NCBI RefSeq assembly: GCF_000759975.1
Contig: NZ_JNAM01000010.1
Span: 248,001-312,000, forward strand
Source of the DNA: Prochlorococcus marinus str. MIT 9302
GTDB taxonomy: Bacteria > Cyanobacteriota > Cyanobacteriia > PCC-6307 > Cyanobiaceae
Length of the DNA: 64,000 nt
Reading direction: 5' to 3'
In this document: positions 47,515-55,691 of the stretch, piece after piece
Layout: each line of letters begins with the position of its first letter
How positions within the stretch are numbered: the stretch's first letter is position 1
Notes under the pieces: generated by a model
Databases searched by the model: none
Told to the model about the DNA's origin: nothing
The model's input: only the letters and a program-made list of their open reading frames with translations
Made by a program: the position numbers and the translations under genes

Positions 47515-48270
47515 CTAAAATTTTATGGCTGTCTGCCAAAAGGGATATGTTCCGTAAGATTTTTCTCTAATTAACTGTAATTTTCTAGAATTTATTTTTA
47601 CCACTATTCCGTCTGTTGGATAGTTATTAAATAGTTTTTTATTAGCCCATTGTTGCCTGTAAATTTGCACCTGACTCGTAAAATTGCAGCTCTTATATTC
47701 TGGAATCGTAAAGCCTAATTTTTTTAAATATTTAAGCGAATCGTGTTGATTTAACTTGCCATTAATTATCTGGAAAGAACAAAAGCTAAGATGATCGCTT
47801 TTACTATCACGACTCCGCAAATAACCGCCAGCCTGTCGTTGCGAATAAGTTGGTCGTTCATATTCTGATGGGTTAAAGAGTTCTCCTCTAACTTGAAATA
47901 AACCTTGAACTTTTACTGTAGATGGTACATCTGGAATAGCTTTAATTTTTGAAGTTACATCTAAACCTTTTCGAGTTATACATTTTTCTAAGTTGCCATT
48001 TTGATATTGCAAAGCGATTGCACAGCCGTCAATTTTAGGCTCAATAATTAACCTTGTATCAGGCAATAAACCTTCTAAAAATTCTTCAATATTGTCCTTC
48101 GGCAAACTTGGCAAAGGCAATGCTTTTTTGTTTGCAAAGTAATCGCAATTAGGGTCTATTCGTAATAAGTTCCGTTCTAACTGGTCGAATTGTTTATCAG
48201 TAATCAGGGCATTGCCTGACCGATAATTTTCGTCATACCATTTAACTCTTTCTTCTAAATAACTGCTCAT
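47515..48270 (-). CDS. NAD-dependent DNA ligase, adenylation domains only
   Basis: 251 aa against about 670 for full LigA. The N-terminal part resembles domain Ia, which binds the NMN half of NAD+ (WYDENYRSGNALITDKQFDQL). The nucleotidyl-transfer motif is EPKIDGCAIAL with Lys79, then IQVRGE-like FQVRGELF, and YPTDGIVVKIN. It stops after FWQTAIKF, so OB-fold, zinc finger, HhH and BRCT domains are absent. It overlaps the recombinase gene by 4 bp (ATGA). Self-adenylation looks possible; nick sealing would be weak or need a partner. Confidence 0.85.
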   Translation of the reverse strand: MSSYLEERVKWYDENYRSGNALITDKQFDQLERNLLRIDPNCDYFANKKALPLPSLPKDNIEEFLEGLLPDTRLIIEPKIDGCAIALQYQNGNLEKCITRKGLDVTSKIKAIPDVPSTVKVQGLFQVRGELFNPSEYERPTYSQRQAGGYLRSRDSKSDHLSFCSFQIINGKLNQHDSLKYLKKLGFTIPEYKSCNFTSQVQIYRQQWANKKLFNNYPTDGIVVKINSRKLQLIREKSYGTYPFWQTAIKF

Positions 48271-50123
48271 TTTTTACCTCTGGGAAATCTAACGTCATAT
48301 CCTTCTTCTAGGCTCATTTTTTTATAATCTTCTAAACGCTTTTCCTCTGATTCAAGTACTTGTTTTTTATCAACACCAAGAGCAACTAAATCTTCAATAC
48401 TTTGATCTAATCCTCTATATTTGCCAGTTATAAAATCAAACATTCCAATTCCAACATGAAACGCATAATTTTTATGAGGTGTTTTTCTAGTTTGTTTTTG
48501 CTTATAAATATCTACTTGTATTGCCATTCCCATTTCTTTAAGCCAAGAATTAAATTTAAATCTTTCTTGAACATCAAACCTACCTTTATTAATAAAGTTT
48601 TTAACTCTTTTTTTAATATCATCTTCTAAACTTTTACCAGTTTTTTTTCTTTTTAAATTTTGTATATCTAAGTTAGCTCTATTATATTTTTCAGTTAATT
48701 CATCATATTTTTCTATAGCCTGATTTTTCTTTTCTCTAAGATTTTGAGGTAATATTTCTCCTTGTTCAAAATATTGTTCTTCGGCTGTTTTATATTTTTC
48801 AATCTGATTAGATACTTTATTTCTTTCGTTTAAATATCTTGTTCTTTTATCTTTTTCAACTTGTATGTCATTTTCATGCTTTTCATCTGTAAAAAACTCA
48901 GCCCATCTAAAATTCTGGATTTTTTCAAGAATAGCTAGTTCATTATCTATGCCATTGTGTAATTGTTTATAAGTAGCAGCATTAGTAACTGAACAAATAT
49001 TAGAAGTTTGATTTCTTCCGACAGAACAATGCAAACTAAAATATTCAACTTCTATTTTTGGGCTATTTTTAACATTAAATTCTTTGCAGACTAATCTTTT
49101 AACACCAACAACTTCTATACGACCTCCGCAATGTCCGCAAAAAATAGAGCCTTGAAATAAATTAACTACTTTATGATGAGCAGATTGAGGAACAGTATTA
49201 GTAACCCTAGCTTGCTTGGCTTTTTGAACTAAATTAAATTGCTCTGGAGTAATAATTGCTGGATAAATACCAAAATAAGTTTTACCTCTAAATACTTTTT
49301 CTCCTAAAACAACTCTATTTTCTAAAATGCAATGTCTAATAACATTTCTAGTAAACCATTCAGTTTTAAATCCAATCGGATTCTTAATGCCTTGATCTTT
49401 TAAAGTTCGTTCAATCTTTTTTACTCCCATAGTTTCAGCCATAGTAAATATTTTTCTCACTATTTCTGCTTCTTCTTCTAAGACAATAAATTGTTTTCTT
49501 TTCTCATCAAAATTAAGCCAAAAAGGGTAAAGACCATGTTTTGTCCCTTTTTCTCTACCTTTAAAATGATCTAGTTTGCCATTTTCTAGATTTTCTTGAA
49601 CAGCATCAAAAGAACCTACTATTCTTTCTTGTTTTGTTTGCCATTCGATAGAGGCTTGCATCATTCCTCCTAAAAGTTGAAACCATGCAGGGTCATTTCC
49701 TTTACCATCAAATACTTTTCCTCCGTATTCAGTAAAAGCAATAGTTAAACCAGAATTAAAAATTCTAAGTAGTAGTTCTAAAGAATTTTTAGGAATTTCT
49801 CTTGATAGCCTCGACATGGATTCAACAACTAAACAAGTTCCAAACGGAATTTCTCCTTTTTCTGCTTTTTCAATAATTTTGTTTAATGCCCCTGCTTTAC
49901 TGTTTTTGCCTCTACCAGATAGTCCTAAATCTTTAAATTCATCTAAATTCTCATAATCGTTATTTTTTTTCAGCCAATCTTGATATGCTTTTTCTTGTCT
50001 TTTTATGCCAGAACCATCTAACTGATCTTTAGTACTTACACGAACATAAGACAGGGAATATTTAACAGCAACTTTTATCGCTTTACTCTTTGAAACAGAA
50101 GGTTTTACAAGGCTTTGAGCCAT
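48267..50123 (-). CDS. Large serine recombinase (integrase)
   Basis: 618 aa. The catalytic domain has YVRVSTKDQ with nucleophile Ser30, GLSGRGKNS and ESMSRLSRE with active-site Arg residues. The recombinase domain follows (about 200-310), then a zinc ribbon (CGHCGG with later Cys pairs, about 345-395). A long coiled coil (about 430-510) comes next, and the C-terminal extension is helical. This architecture is that of phiC31-type integrases. It starts 64 bp inside the right core repeat, as expected for an integrase next to attP. Confidence 0.93.
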   Translation of the reverse strand: MAQSLVKPSVSKSKAIKVAVKYSLSYVRVSTKDQLDGSGIKRQEKAYQDWLKKNNDYENLDEFKDLGLSGRGKNSKAGALNKIIEKAEKGEIPFGTCLVVESMSRLSREIPKNSLELLLRIFNSGLTIAFTEYGGKVFDGKGNDPAWFQLLGGMMQASIEWQTKQERIVGSFDAVQENLENGKLDHFKGREKGTKHGLYPFWLNFDEKRKQFIVLEEEAEIVRKIFTMAETMGVKKIERTLKDQGIKNPIGFKTEWFTRNVIRHCILENRVVLGEKVFRGKTYFGIYPAIITPEQFNLVQKAKQARVTNTVPQSAHHKVVNLFQGSIFCGHCGGRIEVVGVKRLVCKEFNVKNSPKIEVEYFSLHCSVGRNQTSNICSVTNAATYKQLHNGIDNELAILEKIQNFRWAEFFTDEKHENDIQVEKDKRTRYLNERNKVSNQIEKYKTAEEQYFEQGEILPQNLREKKNQAIEKYDELTEKYNRANLDIQNLKRKKTGKSLEDDIKKRVKNFINKGRFDVQERFKFNSWLKEMGMAIQVDIYKQKQTRKTPHKNYAFHVGIGMFDFITGKYRGLDQSIEDLVALGVDKKQVLESEEKRLEDYKKMSLEEGYDVRFPRGKK

Positions 50124-50161
50124 TACTAGATTTCAACTTAAAGCTAGTATGGCACAGGTTT

Positions 50162-50518
50162 TTACTTATGACAAAAGGGGTGTATTACAGTCTTACTGTT
50201 TTTCATTGTTTTAGGTTTGGTTGTTAATTTACAGCCATTATTTTCTAATCCTTGGCAAATAAGATGAATATCTTTTACTCCAATTGCTATATGACCATAT
50301 TTATCTCCAAGCTCATATTCTTCCGACTTTTTCCCCCAGTTATAAGTTAATTCAATTACGGCGTTTTCTTTTTCTGAGCCATAGCCAACAAATGCCAAAG
50401 TGAATTTCCCATGAGGGTAATCCTTTTTTCTTAACAAATTCATTCCTAATCTATTGACGTAGAAATCAATGGATTTATCTAAATCTCCTACTCTTAACAT
50501 TGTATGTAGAATACGCAT
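50162..50518 (-). pseudogene. gloA: 5' part of the chromosomal glyoxalase I gene, truncated by insertion
   Basis: Encodes the first ~111 residues of GloA up to MKNSKTV, then seven foreign residues and a stop. His5, Glu56 and His76 remain, but the last metal ligand (Glu in GYKIELIE) is lost to the 3' fragment at 41763, so the product should be inactive. Its promoter would read straight into the recombinase gene 38 bp further on. Confidence 0.92.
50187..50193. repeat. Right core repeat of the integrated element (att)
   Basis: ACAGTCT, identical to 41821-41827. To its right the sequence is gloA (TACTGTTTTTCATTG) and to its left element DNA (GGGGTGTATT). Rejoining at this core gives the in-frame native gene. 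Confidence 0.85.
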
Positions 50519-50545
50519 TTTGAATTATGAAGCTTAATCAATTAT

Positions 50546-50587
50546 CTAATATTTAATATCCATCTGCCAAAGTTGATATTTGCGAGG
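50546..50587 (-). pseudogene. Remnant of a ligase gene end upstream of the split gloA
   Basis: Minus-strand codons read PRKYQLWQMDIKY and a stop, aligning with the ligase end GTYPFWQTAIKF at 47515. The gap from this stop to the gloA ATG is 27 bp, the same as between the element ligase and the element gloA, and the gap sequences are similar. So the chromosome, or an earlier element, once carried the same ligase-gloA pair. Confidence 0.65.
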
Positions 50588-50651
50588 CTAAGTCATCAAT
50601 TACATTCTGAAAAATTAGGTTAAGATATTAGTACTGAATTTCAGCAATATA

Positions 50652-51086
50652 TTGAATCAGATACTCCAAAGACTCTCATCAGTATTTTTGTATACCCTGC
50701 CCTTAAAGGCTTCGATACCTTTTGGATATTATTTGTTCTATAAATATTCTTTTTTGAAAATACTATTATTACTAACTTTTCCAATAGCAATTATTGAAAA
50801 ATCATTGCCTTTTGGTAGCTTTTTATTATTTATAATTTTGTTTGCAGGATTAGTAAGAAATCCCAAAGTGCCCTATTTCGTTAGGTATAACGCATGCCAA
50901 GTATTACTTATTGATATTGCTTTGATAATAATTTCATATCTTATGAGGATAATCCCTATAGTTGAATTAGGCTCGATTATTTTTATATTTACACTATGTA
51001 TTTTTATTTATTCTATTTCTCAATGTGTTTATGGAGTCGAACCTGAAATACCCTTAATTAGTAAATCTGTAAGAATGCAAATTTAA
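50652..51086 (+). CDS. Tic20-like membrane protein
   Basis: 144 aa with four hydrophobic segments. RNPKVPYFVRYNACQVLLIDIALIIISYL is the signature stretch of the Tic20/Ycf60 family, related to a chloroplast import channel subunit; the cyanobacterial role is unknown. The start is uncertain (TTG at 50652). It is divergent from gloA. Confidence 0.78.
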   Translation: MNQILQRLSSVFLYTLPLKASIPFGYYLFYKYSFLKILLLLTFPIAIIEKSLPFGSFLLFIILFAGLVRNPKVPYFVRYNACQVLLIDIALIIISYLMRIIPIVELGSIIFIFTLCIFIYSISQCVYGVEPEIPLISKSVRMQI

Positions 51087-51111
51087 AAAGATTTATAGAT
51101 TTAGTGACTTT

Positions 51112-51441
51112 TTAGCACTCATTCTGAATAGATTCCCATCTTTTTTGACTTGCTTTTATTGCTTTCATTGGTGGTTGAGTTCCCTCTATTTCAAAGGCTT
51201 TAATCAGCGATTTATTTGCTAGTAATCCTAGTCTTGCTGCTTCTCTTTGCCTAGAACATACTTTTTTTCTTGAGCCCTCTTTTAGATTATCTTCAATTTC
51301 TTTAAGAATCTGGCTAGCTTCATTCGATTTAGAGTAAAAATCATTCATATACACGTCAAGAGTAGTATCAGCAAAAATTTGAATTGGAGAGATGATTGTG
51401 ATTAAACACACTATAAAACTTGTAAATATAAATATTTTCAT
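51112..51441 (-). CDS. Small secreted protein
   Basis: 109 aa. A signal peptide (hydrophobic residues 3-22, ending IQIFADTT) precedes a helical charged domain with two cysteines (KVCSRQ and QNEC) that may pair. No family recognised. Convergent with the Tic20-like gene. Confidence 0.6.
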   Translation of the reverse strand: MKIFIFTSFIVCLITIISPIQIFADTTLDVYMNDFYSKSNEASQILKEIEDNLKEGSRKKVCSRQREAARLGLLANKSLIKAFEIEGTQPPMKAIKASQKRWESIQNEC

Positions 51442-51448
51442 GAGAATC

Positions 51449-51616
51449 TTAAATAATGCTTTTGCCTGATCTTTTTAATACTAAATAAAAGACAAGAACG
51501 CTTATTGTTACTAATGGACTTATAAAAATATACCAAAATTGATCACCACTAATTGAGAGATTTGTTCCAAAGAATGTTGTAAAAATAATACCGAATAATG
51601 GGTGAAGGATTAAAAG
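51449..51616 (-). pseudogene. Remnant of a small membrane protein
   Basis: A 55-residue open minus-strand stretch (start LLILHPLFGIIFTTFFG) has two hydrophobic segments and a normal stop, but there is no start codon after the upstream in-frame stop at 51616. It looks like the C-terminal part of a decayed gene. Confidence 0.35.
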
Positions 51617-51646
51617 CTAAAATTTAAATAAAAAGCTAGTTCAAAG

Positions 51647-51850
51647 TCATCCTAGGAGAGAAAAATACCATTGGCCCACTGCTATAATCAATACTGTAAG
51701 AACAAAAGGAAAAGCTGGATATTTTGATTGAAAATTAGCAGGTGGCCAAGGAGACCAAGATATTAATCTTCCATAAGGTTCATTAGAAGAAGTCAATTTT
51801 TTTGTTTTTAAGGACTTAGAGGTTTTATCTGCAAATCCCTTACTCATCAT
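51647..51850 (-). CDS. Small single-span membrane protein
   Basis: 67 aa. The basic N-terminal half and SWSPWPPANFQSKYP precede one transmembrane helix (FPFVLTVLIIAVGQWYF). It lacks the ExxNGRxAM chlorophyll-binding motif, so it is not a high-light-inducible protein. Function unknown. Confidence 0.55.
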   Translation of the reverse strand: MMSKGFADKTSKSLKTKKLTSSNEPYGRLISWSPWPPANFQSKYPAFPFVLTVLIIAVGQWYFSLLG

Positions 51851-52023
51851 CTTTTATTAAAATTTAATAATAACAAGAATAAAAAATAAGAGTGTAAAAA
51901 TTGCTGATAAATTTTTTATACTTGGGGAATTAATACTTGCAATTATTTTTGACTGGATAGTTTATTCGAAGTTTTGTTTTTATCGAAGTAATTTTGGATT
52001 AAACCAAGTAATTTTAATTGAAA

Positions 52024-52704
52024 TTATTGAGAATTTCCTTTAAAAAATAGTTTTAAGTTGTTCCAAAAATGTAAAAATATTCCAGTTGAAAGTAAAAATT
52101 CATAAATTTCTAAATCATTTCTTATGTGTTCAACTGTAGAAGCCCATGAGATCTCGTAATAGAAAATATATAAAGCTGTTATCAAGAAAAATAAGCTTAA
52201 TTTTTTGTTGGGGATTGAATTCAAATATGGCCATTTTCTCCAACCTATCCAACCAAATAAAATACAAATTGCAATTAAGATAGGATCAAGAAAAAAATCA
52301 TGAAAAAACGGAAGATTATGTAAATTAGTTTCACTTTGAATACTGATTTCAGTTAAGGAATTAAGTGAAAATCCTGTTAATCTCTCTCCCCAACTTATTT
52401 CCTCAGCAGCAACGAAGAAGCAAAACGCACTTAGAATTAACCAAATAAATGAATTTATTGTATTTTTATTTTTACTTTTGAAATAAATAACAATACCAAA
52501 TATTGATGAAATTAAGTATTCAGAAAACTGAATCCACTCCAAAGGACCATCTTCAATTTTTAATAAATCAAACCATGTTAAACCAATAATAATTTCCCCG
52601 TAAGGAAGAATATAAACAAATCCATAAATAAAAAGAAGGTAATAAATGGGGAATAGATTAACTTCCGGAGAGATGTTACCCCAGGGGGTTTTAATTAATT
52701 TCAA
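52024..52704 (-). CDS. Multi-pass membrane protein of unknown function
   Basis: 226 aa with about six hydrophobic segments and short loops. ISWGERLTGF and LHNLPFFHDFFLDP are the most conserved-looking loops. No family is recognised. It lies in the accessory stretch between gloA and tRNA-Ser. Confidence 0.6.
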   Translation of the reverse strand: MKLIKTPWGNISPEVNLFPIYYLLFIYGFVYILPYGEIIIGLTWFDLLKIEDGPLEWIQFSEYLISSIFGIVIYFKSKNKNTINSFIWLILSAFCFFVAAEEISWGERLTGFSLNSLTEISIQSETNLHNLPFFHDFFLDPILIAICILFGWIGWRKWPYLNSIPNKKLSLFFLITALYIFYYEISWASTVEHIRNDLEIYEFLLSTGIFLHFWNNLKLFFKGNSQ

Positions 52705-52812
52705 AATTTAATTAATATTTTTATTTAAATATTCTATAACAACTCTGAAATGGGAAATAACAAAATATCTCTCTAAACAAAAAAATAGTTAATAAAAAAA
52801 TTGTTTTTTTAA

Positions 52813-53361
52813 CTATGCACTTTGGATAATGAAGAAAAGCGAAAAGTAGTAAAAATACGCTCCAACAATTGAATAAAATATTATTAATCTCTTATTTATC
52901 TCCGATGATGCAATAAAGTAGCTTCCTAAAGAAAATGGCAAAATTGGGAAAGTACGTATTATTAATATGAAAATTGGTTTAAAAGTAATATTTTCAAAAA
53001 TATGTTTCATTCGATTATTTTTAATTTTTTTTATTAAAGGGATATTTTTTGAAAAAATGAAATTTGTTTTTCTAAATAATATGATTTGTATAACCCCTAA
53101 AGTAGTTAGAATTGGTGCAAAAAAAATAATATAATTGAAACCGAAAAACTTTATCAATATAAAGTCAATTAAGATGGATATTGGTAACCCTAAAAATATA
53201 GAAATAATATTTATTAGTACCAAATATTTATATTCAATATCTATTATTAAATTCTCAAAGCCATTGCTATATCTAAGAAAAAGAGCAAATAAATAAATGG
53301 CCATATAAAAAATAAAAATCTTAAATATTGTTGGTTTCAAATTTAAATTTTTTCTAGACAT
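52813..53361 (-). CDS. VTT/TVP38-like membrane protein
   Basis: 182 aa with four to five hydrophobic segments. FLGLPISILIDFILIKFFGFNYI and IRTFPILPFSLGSYFIASSEI resemble the two re-entrant halves of the VTT (DedA/TVP38) fold, where PxxPF is conserved. The assignment is by pattern only. Its start overlaps the end of the methyltransferase gene by 19 bp, so the two are coupled. Confidence 0.5.
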   Translation of the reverse strand: MSRKNLNLKPTIFKIFIFYMAIYLFALFLRYSNGFENLIIDIEYKYLVLINIISIFLGLPISILIDFILIKFFGFNYIIFFAPILTTLGVIQIILFRKTNFIFSKNIPLIKKIKNNRMKHIFENITFKPIFILIIRTFPILPFSLGSYFIASSEINKRLIIFYSIVGAYFYYFSLFFIIQSA

Positions 53362-54065
53362 ATTAAATTAAACATCCCCAAATATTTATCAAAGAAGAAC
53401 CTCTCAAATTTTCTTGATATTCTAATCAACTTACCTATCCTCGTATTGAAAGAATGGCCTCCGCTTAATAAATAAGAAAATGGCATCATATTCTTTTTTT
53501 TAATTATAGAAAACATGGGGAATAAATTTTTGAATTTTTCATAATCCCTTTCAAAAATTATCCATGAGAGTGCCTGATTAGAGTCTAATAAGGGATCTTT
53601 GGATTGAAATTTCCATTCAATTTGGTTTGTGTCAAAGGGTTCATGACCTATAAATTTATAGACCAATCTACTCCAGTAATTATTACATGGTTCAACCATT
53701 ATTATTCTTCCTCCCGACAAAAGAGAATTTTCTGCTGATTTCAAAAATAATTCTGGGTCGCTTATGTGATGAAAAACATTAACCAAGATTAAATTGGAGA
53801 TTTTGTTTTCAAATTTTTCCCCTATATCCATTGCATTAAGTTTGAAATCAGTATTTGAATTTAAAAAAACATCTGTTTTTTTAATGCTTTTATTTATCTG
53901 ATCTATAAAGCTTGCACCGCATCCTAATTCAATATTAATCCCATCTATTTCAGAAAGAAATTTCGAAATAAGTTCATACCATTCTTTGTAAAGAAAACCT
54001 AATGCTATATTTGATTTTTGAAATCCAATTCTATTTTTTGTAATTACCTCGGCTTGATTTGACAT
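53343..54065 (-). CDS. SAM-dependent class I methyltransferase
   Basis: 240 aa. INIELGCGASFIDQI is motif I, LNAMDIG motif II and LILVNVFHHISDPELFLKSAENSLLSGGRIIMVEP the typical Methyltransf_11 motif III. Substrate unknown; overlap with the VTT-like membrane protein suggests lipid or envelope chemistry. It is the gene nearest the 3' side of tRNA-Ser. Confidence 0.75.
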   Translation of the reverse strand: MSNQAEVITKNRIGFQKSNIALGFLYKEWYELISKFLSEIDGINIELGCGASFIDQINKSIKKTDVFLNSNTDFKLNAMDIGEKFENKISNLILVNVFHHISDPELFLKSAENSLLSGGRIIMVEPCNNYWSRLVYKFIGHEPFDTNQIEWKFQSKDPLLDSNQALSWIIFERDYEKFKNLFPMFSIIKKKNMMPFSYLLSGGHSFNTRIGKLIRISRKFERFFFDKYLGMFNLICLEKI

Positions 54066-54167
54066 TTTTTGTTAAAAGCTCAGGGAATATTCGTCAAATT
54101 TGAATTGATTCATAAATTATGAATAGTTCTTAAATTCGATTTAAGATTTTAGAAATTAATCAAAAGA

Positions 54168-54254
54168 CGGAGGGGGTGGGATTCGAACCCACGGTGCCCT
54201 TGCAGACACGCTAGTTTTCAAGACTAGAGCCTTAAACCACTCGACCACCCCTCC
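54168..54254 (-). tRNA. tRNA-Ser (anticodon TGA)
   Basis: 87 nt. Acceptor stem GGAGGGG/CCCCTCC with discriminator G, anticodon loop CTTGAAA (anticodon TGA), a long class II variable arm, and T loop TTCGAAT. CCA is not encoded. tRNA-Ser genes are common attachment sites, and a tyrosine recombinase gene starts 210 bp from its 5' end. No second copy of its 3' end is seen in the window. Confidence 0.93.
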
Positions 54255-54400
54255 AACGGGTTATTCAGTTGTATCCGAACCATTAATATATATCATAAGA
54301 AGTCAGTCATAGTCAAGTAATTTACCTTATTGCATGGGTTCTCAGGAGTTATAAAATGAAAACATTTTTTGGTTGACAGAATATAGGTGTACTTGCACGG

Positions 54401-54440
54401 ATTAGTACATAATAGTTAGTATTAGTCCACCGAGGTTAGT
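54401..54440 (+). repeat. Tandem 20-bp repeat upstream of the tyrosine recombinase
   Basis: 54401-54420 and 54421-54440 both start ATTAGT and end GTTAGT, so TTAGT occurs with 14/6/14-bp steps. The 10-mer ATTAGTACAT recurs at 56633-56642 beyond the last cassette. The 12-mer TAATAGTTAGTA (54410-54421) recurs at 55638-55649 at the recombinase stop. These may be arm-type binding sites of the recombinase. Confidence 0.5.
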
Positions 54441-54464
54441 CCTCCAATAAAAACCATCCGAACA

Positions 54465-55640
54465 ATGGCTAATCCGTTTGAACTTTTAAAGGCAAAAGTT
54501 TCAGCAACCAATGATGTATTAAAAAGAAAAAAAGTTGGGGTAACTATATATATAAAGAAAGATGCTTTTGCTTTAAGGGCATCATTACCTTCAAAAGATG
54601 GTCAATCTAATCAGAATATTCAACAATGGGTATCCATTGGATTAAAGGCTGACCAAAAAAATATCAAAGAGGCAGTAAGGTTATCTGAAAAATTAGGGGA
54701 GGAAAAAAGGGCTGGATTATTTAAATGGAGTGATTGGGAGAAAAAGAATGAAGAGCCTGTTGAGTTAATCAAAGAAAGTAGAAAAGTAGGAGATATTATC
54801 AAAAGATTTGAAAAGGATTTCTGGAGTGCTGAAGATAAGGACAAAAACAATAACCAAAACATGGCTGGGTGGAAACAGATTGAAGGTTATTTATTGAAAA
54901 TGGAAAAACATAAAATTCTTAATTATGAAAATATTGTTGAACTTGCCAATAAAGCACCAGCCGGATCAAAGAAGAAGGCGGATACTGCAAAGCATTTTCT
55001 GCGATTAGCTAAGTTTGCAGAAATACCAAATCTGAAAAAACTCCAGGAGTGGTCAACAGCTACTCAAAAGGCTTATAAGGATGATGCCAAGAAAAGATCC
55101 AGAAAAAGATTGAAAGATGAGGAATATTTATATCATGTTCGTTTGTTGAGAGAAGACCCAGTTTGGGGTTGGGCATTAGCTGCTCAATTTGTATTCGGTA
55201 CTAGGACTTCTGAAATATGGAGCATCAAACCATTTGAAGAATCTGGAAAGATTATGGCTGAAGTTTTGACAGTTCCCAAGAGTGAAGAACCATCAGAATG
55301 GAGAATCACTCCAGCATTAAAACAGGAATGGGCAAGAACTTTAGATATTTTGAATATATATAAGGAATTTAGTATTGATAAAACTGAAGATTATGATTCT
55401 GCATTTTTAAAGTCATTAAATAGAAGATATACCAAATGGCTTGCTAAAAAAACCAATCAATCATTTCAGGCATATGACCTTAGACACGCTTATGGTTATC
55501 GCACTGCAAACATGAATATCAATACAGCATCAGCATCAAAATTTATGGGTCATAGTGAAGCTGTTCATACCGCAGCTTATCAAAAGGGATATGACAAACA
55601 AGATGTTTTGCAGACGTTAAATTTATTAGACCAACAATAA
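54465..55640 (+). CDS. Tyrosine recombinase (phage-type integrase)
   Basis: 391 aa. N-terminal arm-binding-like (residues 1-95) and core-binding (100-205) regions precede the catalytic domain. Catalytic residues are Arg247 (FGTRTSEIW), probable Lys272, Arg340 (YDLRHAYGYR), His363 (MGHSE) and nucleophile Tyr372 (TAAYQKGY). The usual His of HxxR is Tyr337. It reads away from tRNA-Ser. The protein resembles integrases of the tRNA-linked Prochlorococcus elements called tycheposons, by memory of that class. Confidence 0.85.
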   Translation: MANPFELLKAKVSATNDVLKRKKVGVTIYIKKDAFALRASLPSKDGQSNQNIQQWVSIGLKADQKNIKEAVRLSEKLGEEKRAGLFKWSDWEKKNEEPVELIKESRKVGDIIKRFEKDFWSAEDKDKNNNQNMAGWKQIEGYLLKMEKHKILNYENIVELANKAPAGSKKKADTAKHFLRLAKFAEIPNLKKLQEWSTATQKAYKDDAKKRSRKRLKDEEYLYHVRLLREDPVWGWALAAQFVFGTRTSEIWSIKPFEESGKIMAEVLTVPKSEEPSEWRITPALKQEWARTLDILNIYKEFSIDKTEDYDSAFLKSLNRRYTKWLAKKTNQSFQAYDLRHAYGYRTANMNINTASASKFMGHSEAVHTAAYQKGYDKQDVLQTLNLLDQQ

Positions 55641-55649
55641 TAGTTAGTA

Positions 55650-55691
55650 ATTGACAGTCGATCTAAAATAAGGTCAATTAGCTCCTTTTTT
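55650..55691 (+). repeat. Repeat A, copy 1 (cassette leader)
   Basis: A 42-bp sequence that ends exactly at the ATG of the 131-aa gene. It shares its first 24 bp and last 16 bp with copy 2 at 56122-56165, differing only by TC versus GGC between them. It begins with ATTGACAGTCG and ends AGCTCC plus a T-run. Confidence 0.85.

Larger units (their letters stand above)
41821..50193. mobile_element. 8.37-kb serine-recombinase element inserted in gloA, satellite-like
   Basis: The borders are the two ACAGTCT cores inside the split gloA. Leftward genes (minus strand) are recombinase, ligase and replacement gloA. Rightward genes are an RHH protein, a coiled-coil protein, a zinc-finger protein, a RepA-like helicase, a 44-aa peptide, a protease-capsid fusion and an HTH protein. 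It has integration, replication and capsid functions but no portal, large terminase, tail or lysis gene. It is therefore more like a phage satellite than a prophage. Removing it restores an intact gloA frame. Confidence 0.88.

Noticed and set aside
41763-50518. Three gloA copies as simple tandem gene duplication
   Set aside because: Two of them are complementary fragments of one gene cut at the same core and only the middle copy is complete; insertion explains this better.
51647-51850. High-light-inducible (Hli) protein
   Set aside because: Small with one membrane helix, but lacks the chlorophyll-binding ExxNGR motif.
54168-54254. tRNA-Ser 3' end as a proven attachment site
   Set aside because: No duplicate of the tRNA 3' end was found in the window, so integration at the tRNA is not demonstrated.
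55650-55691. TTGACA in repeat A as a -35 promoter box
   Set aside because: No convincing -10 box at 16-18 bp spacing, and the start would fall inside a terminator-like hairpin.
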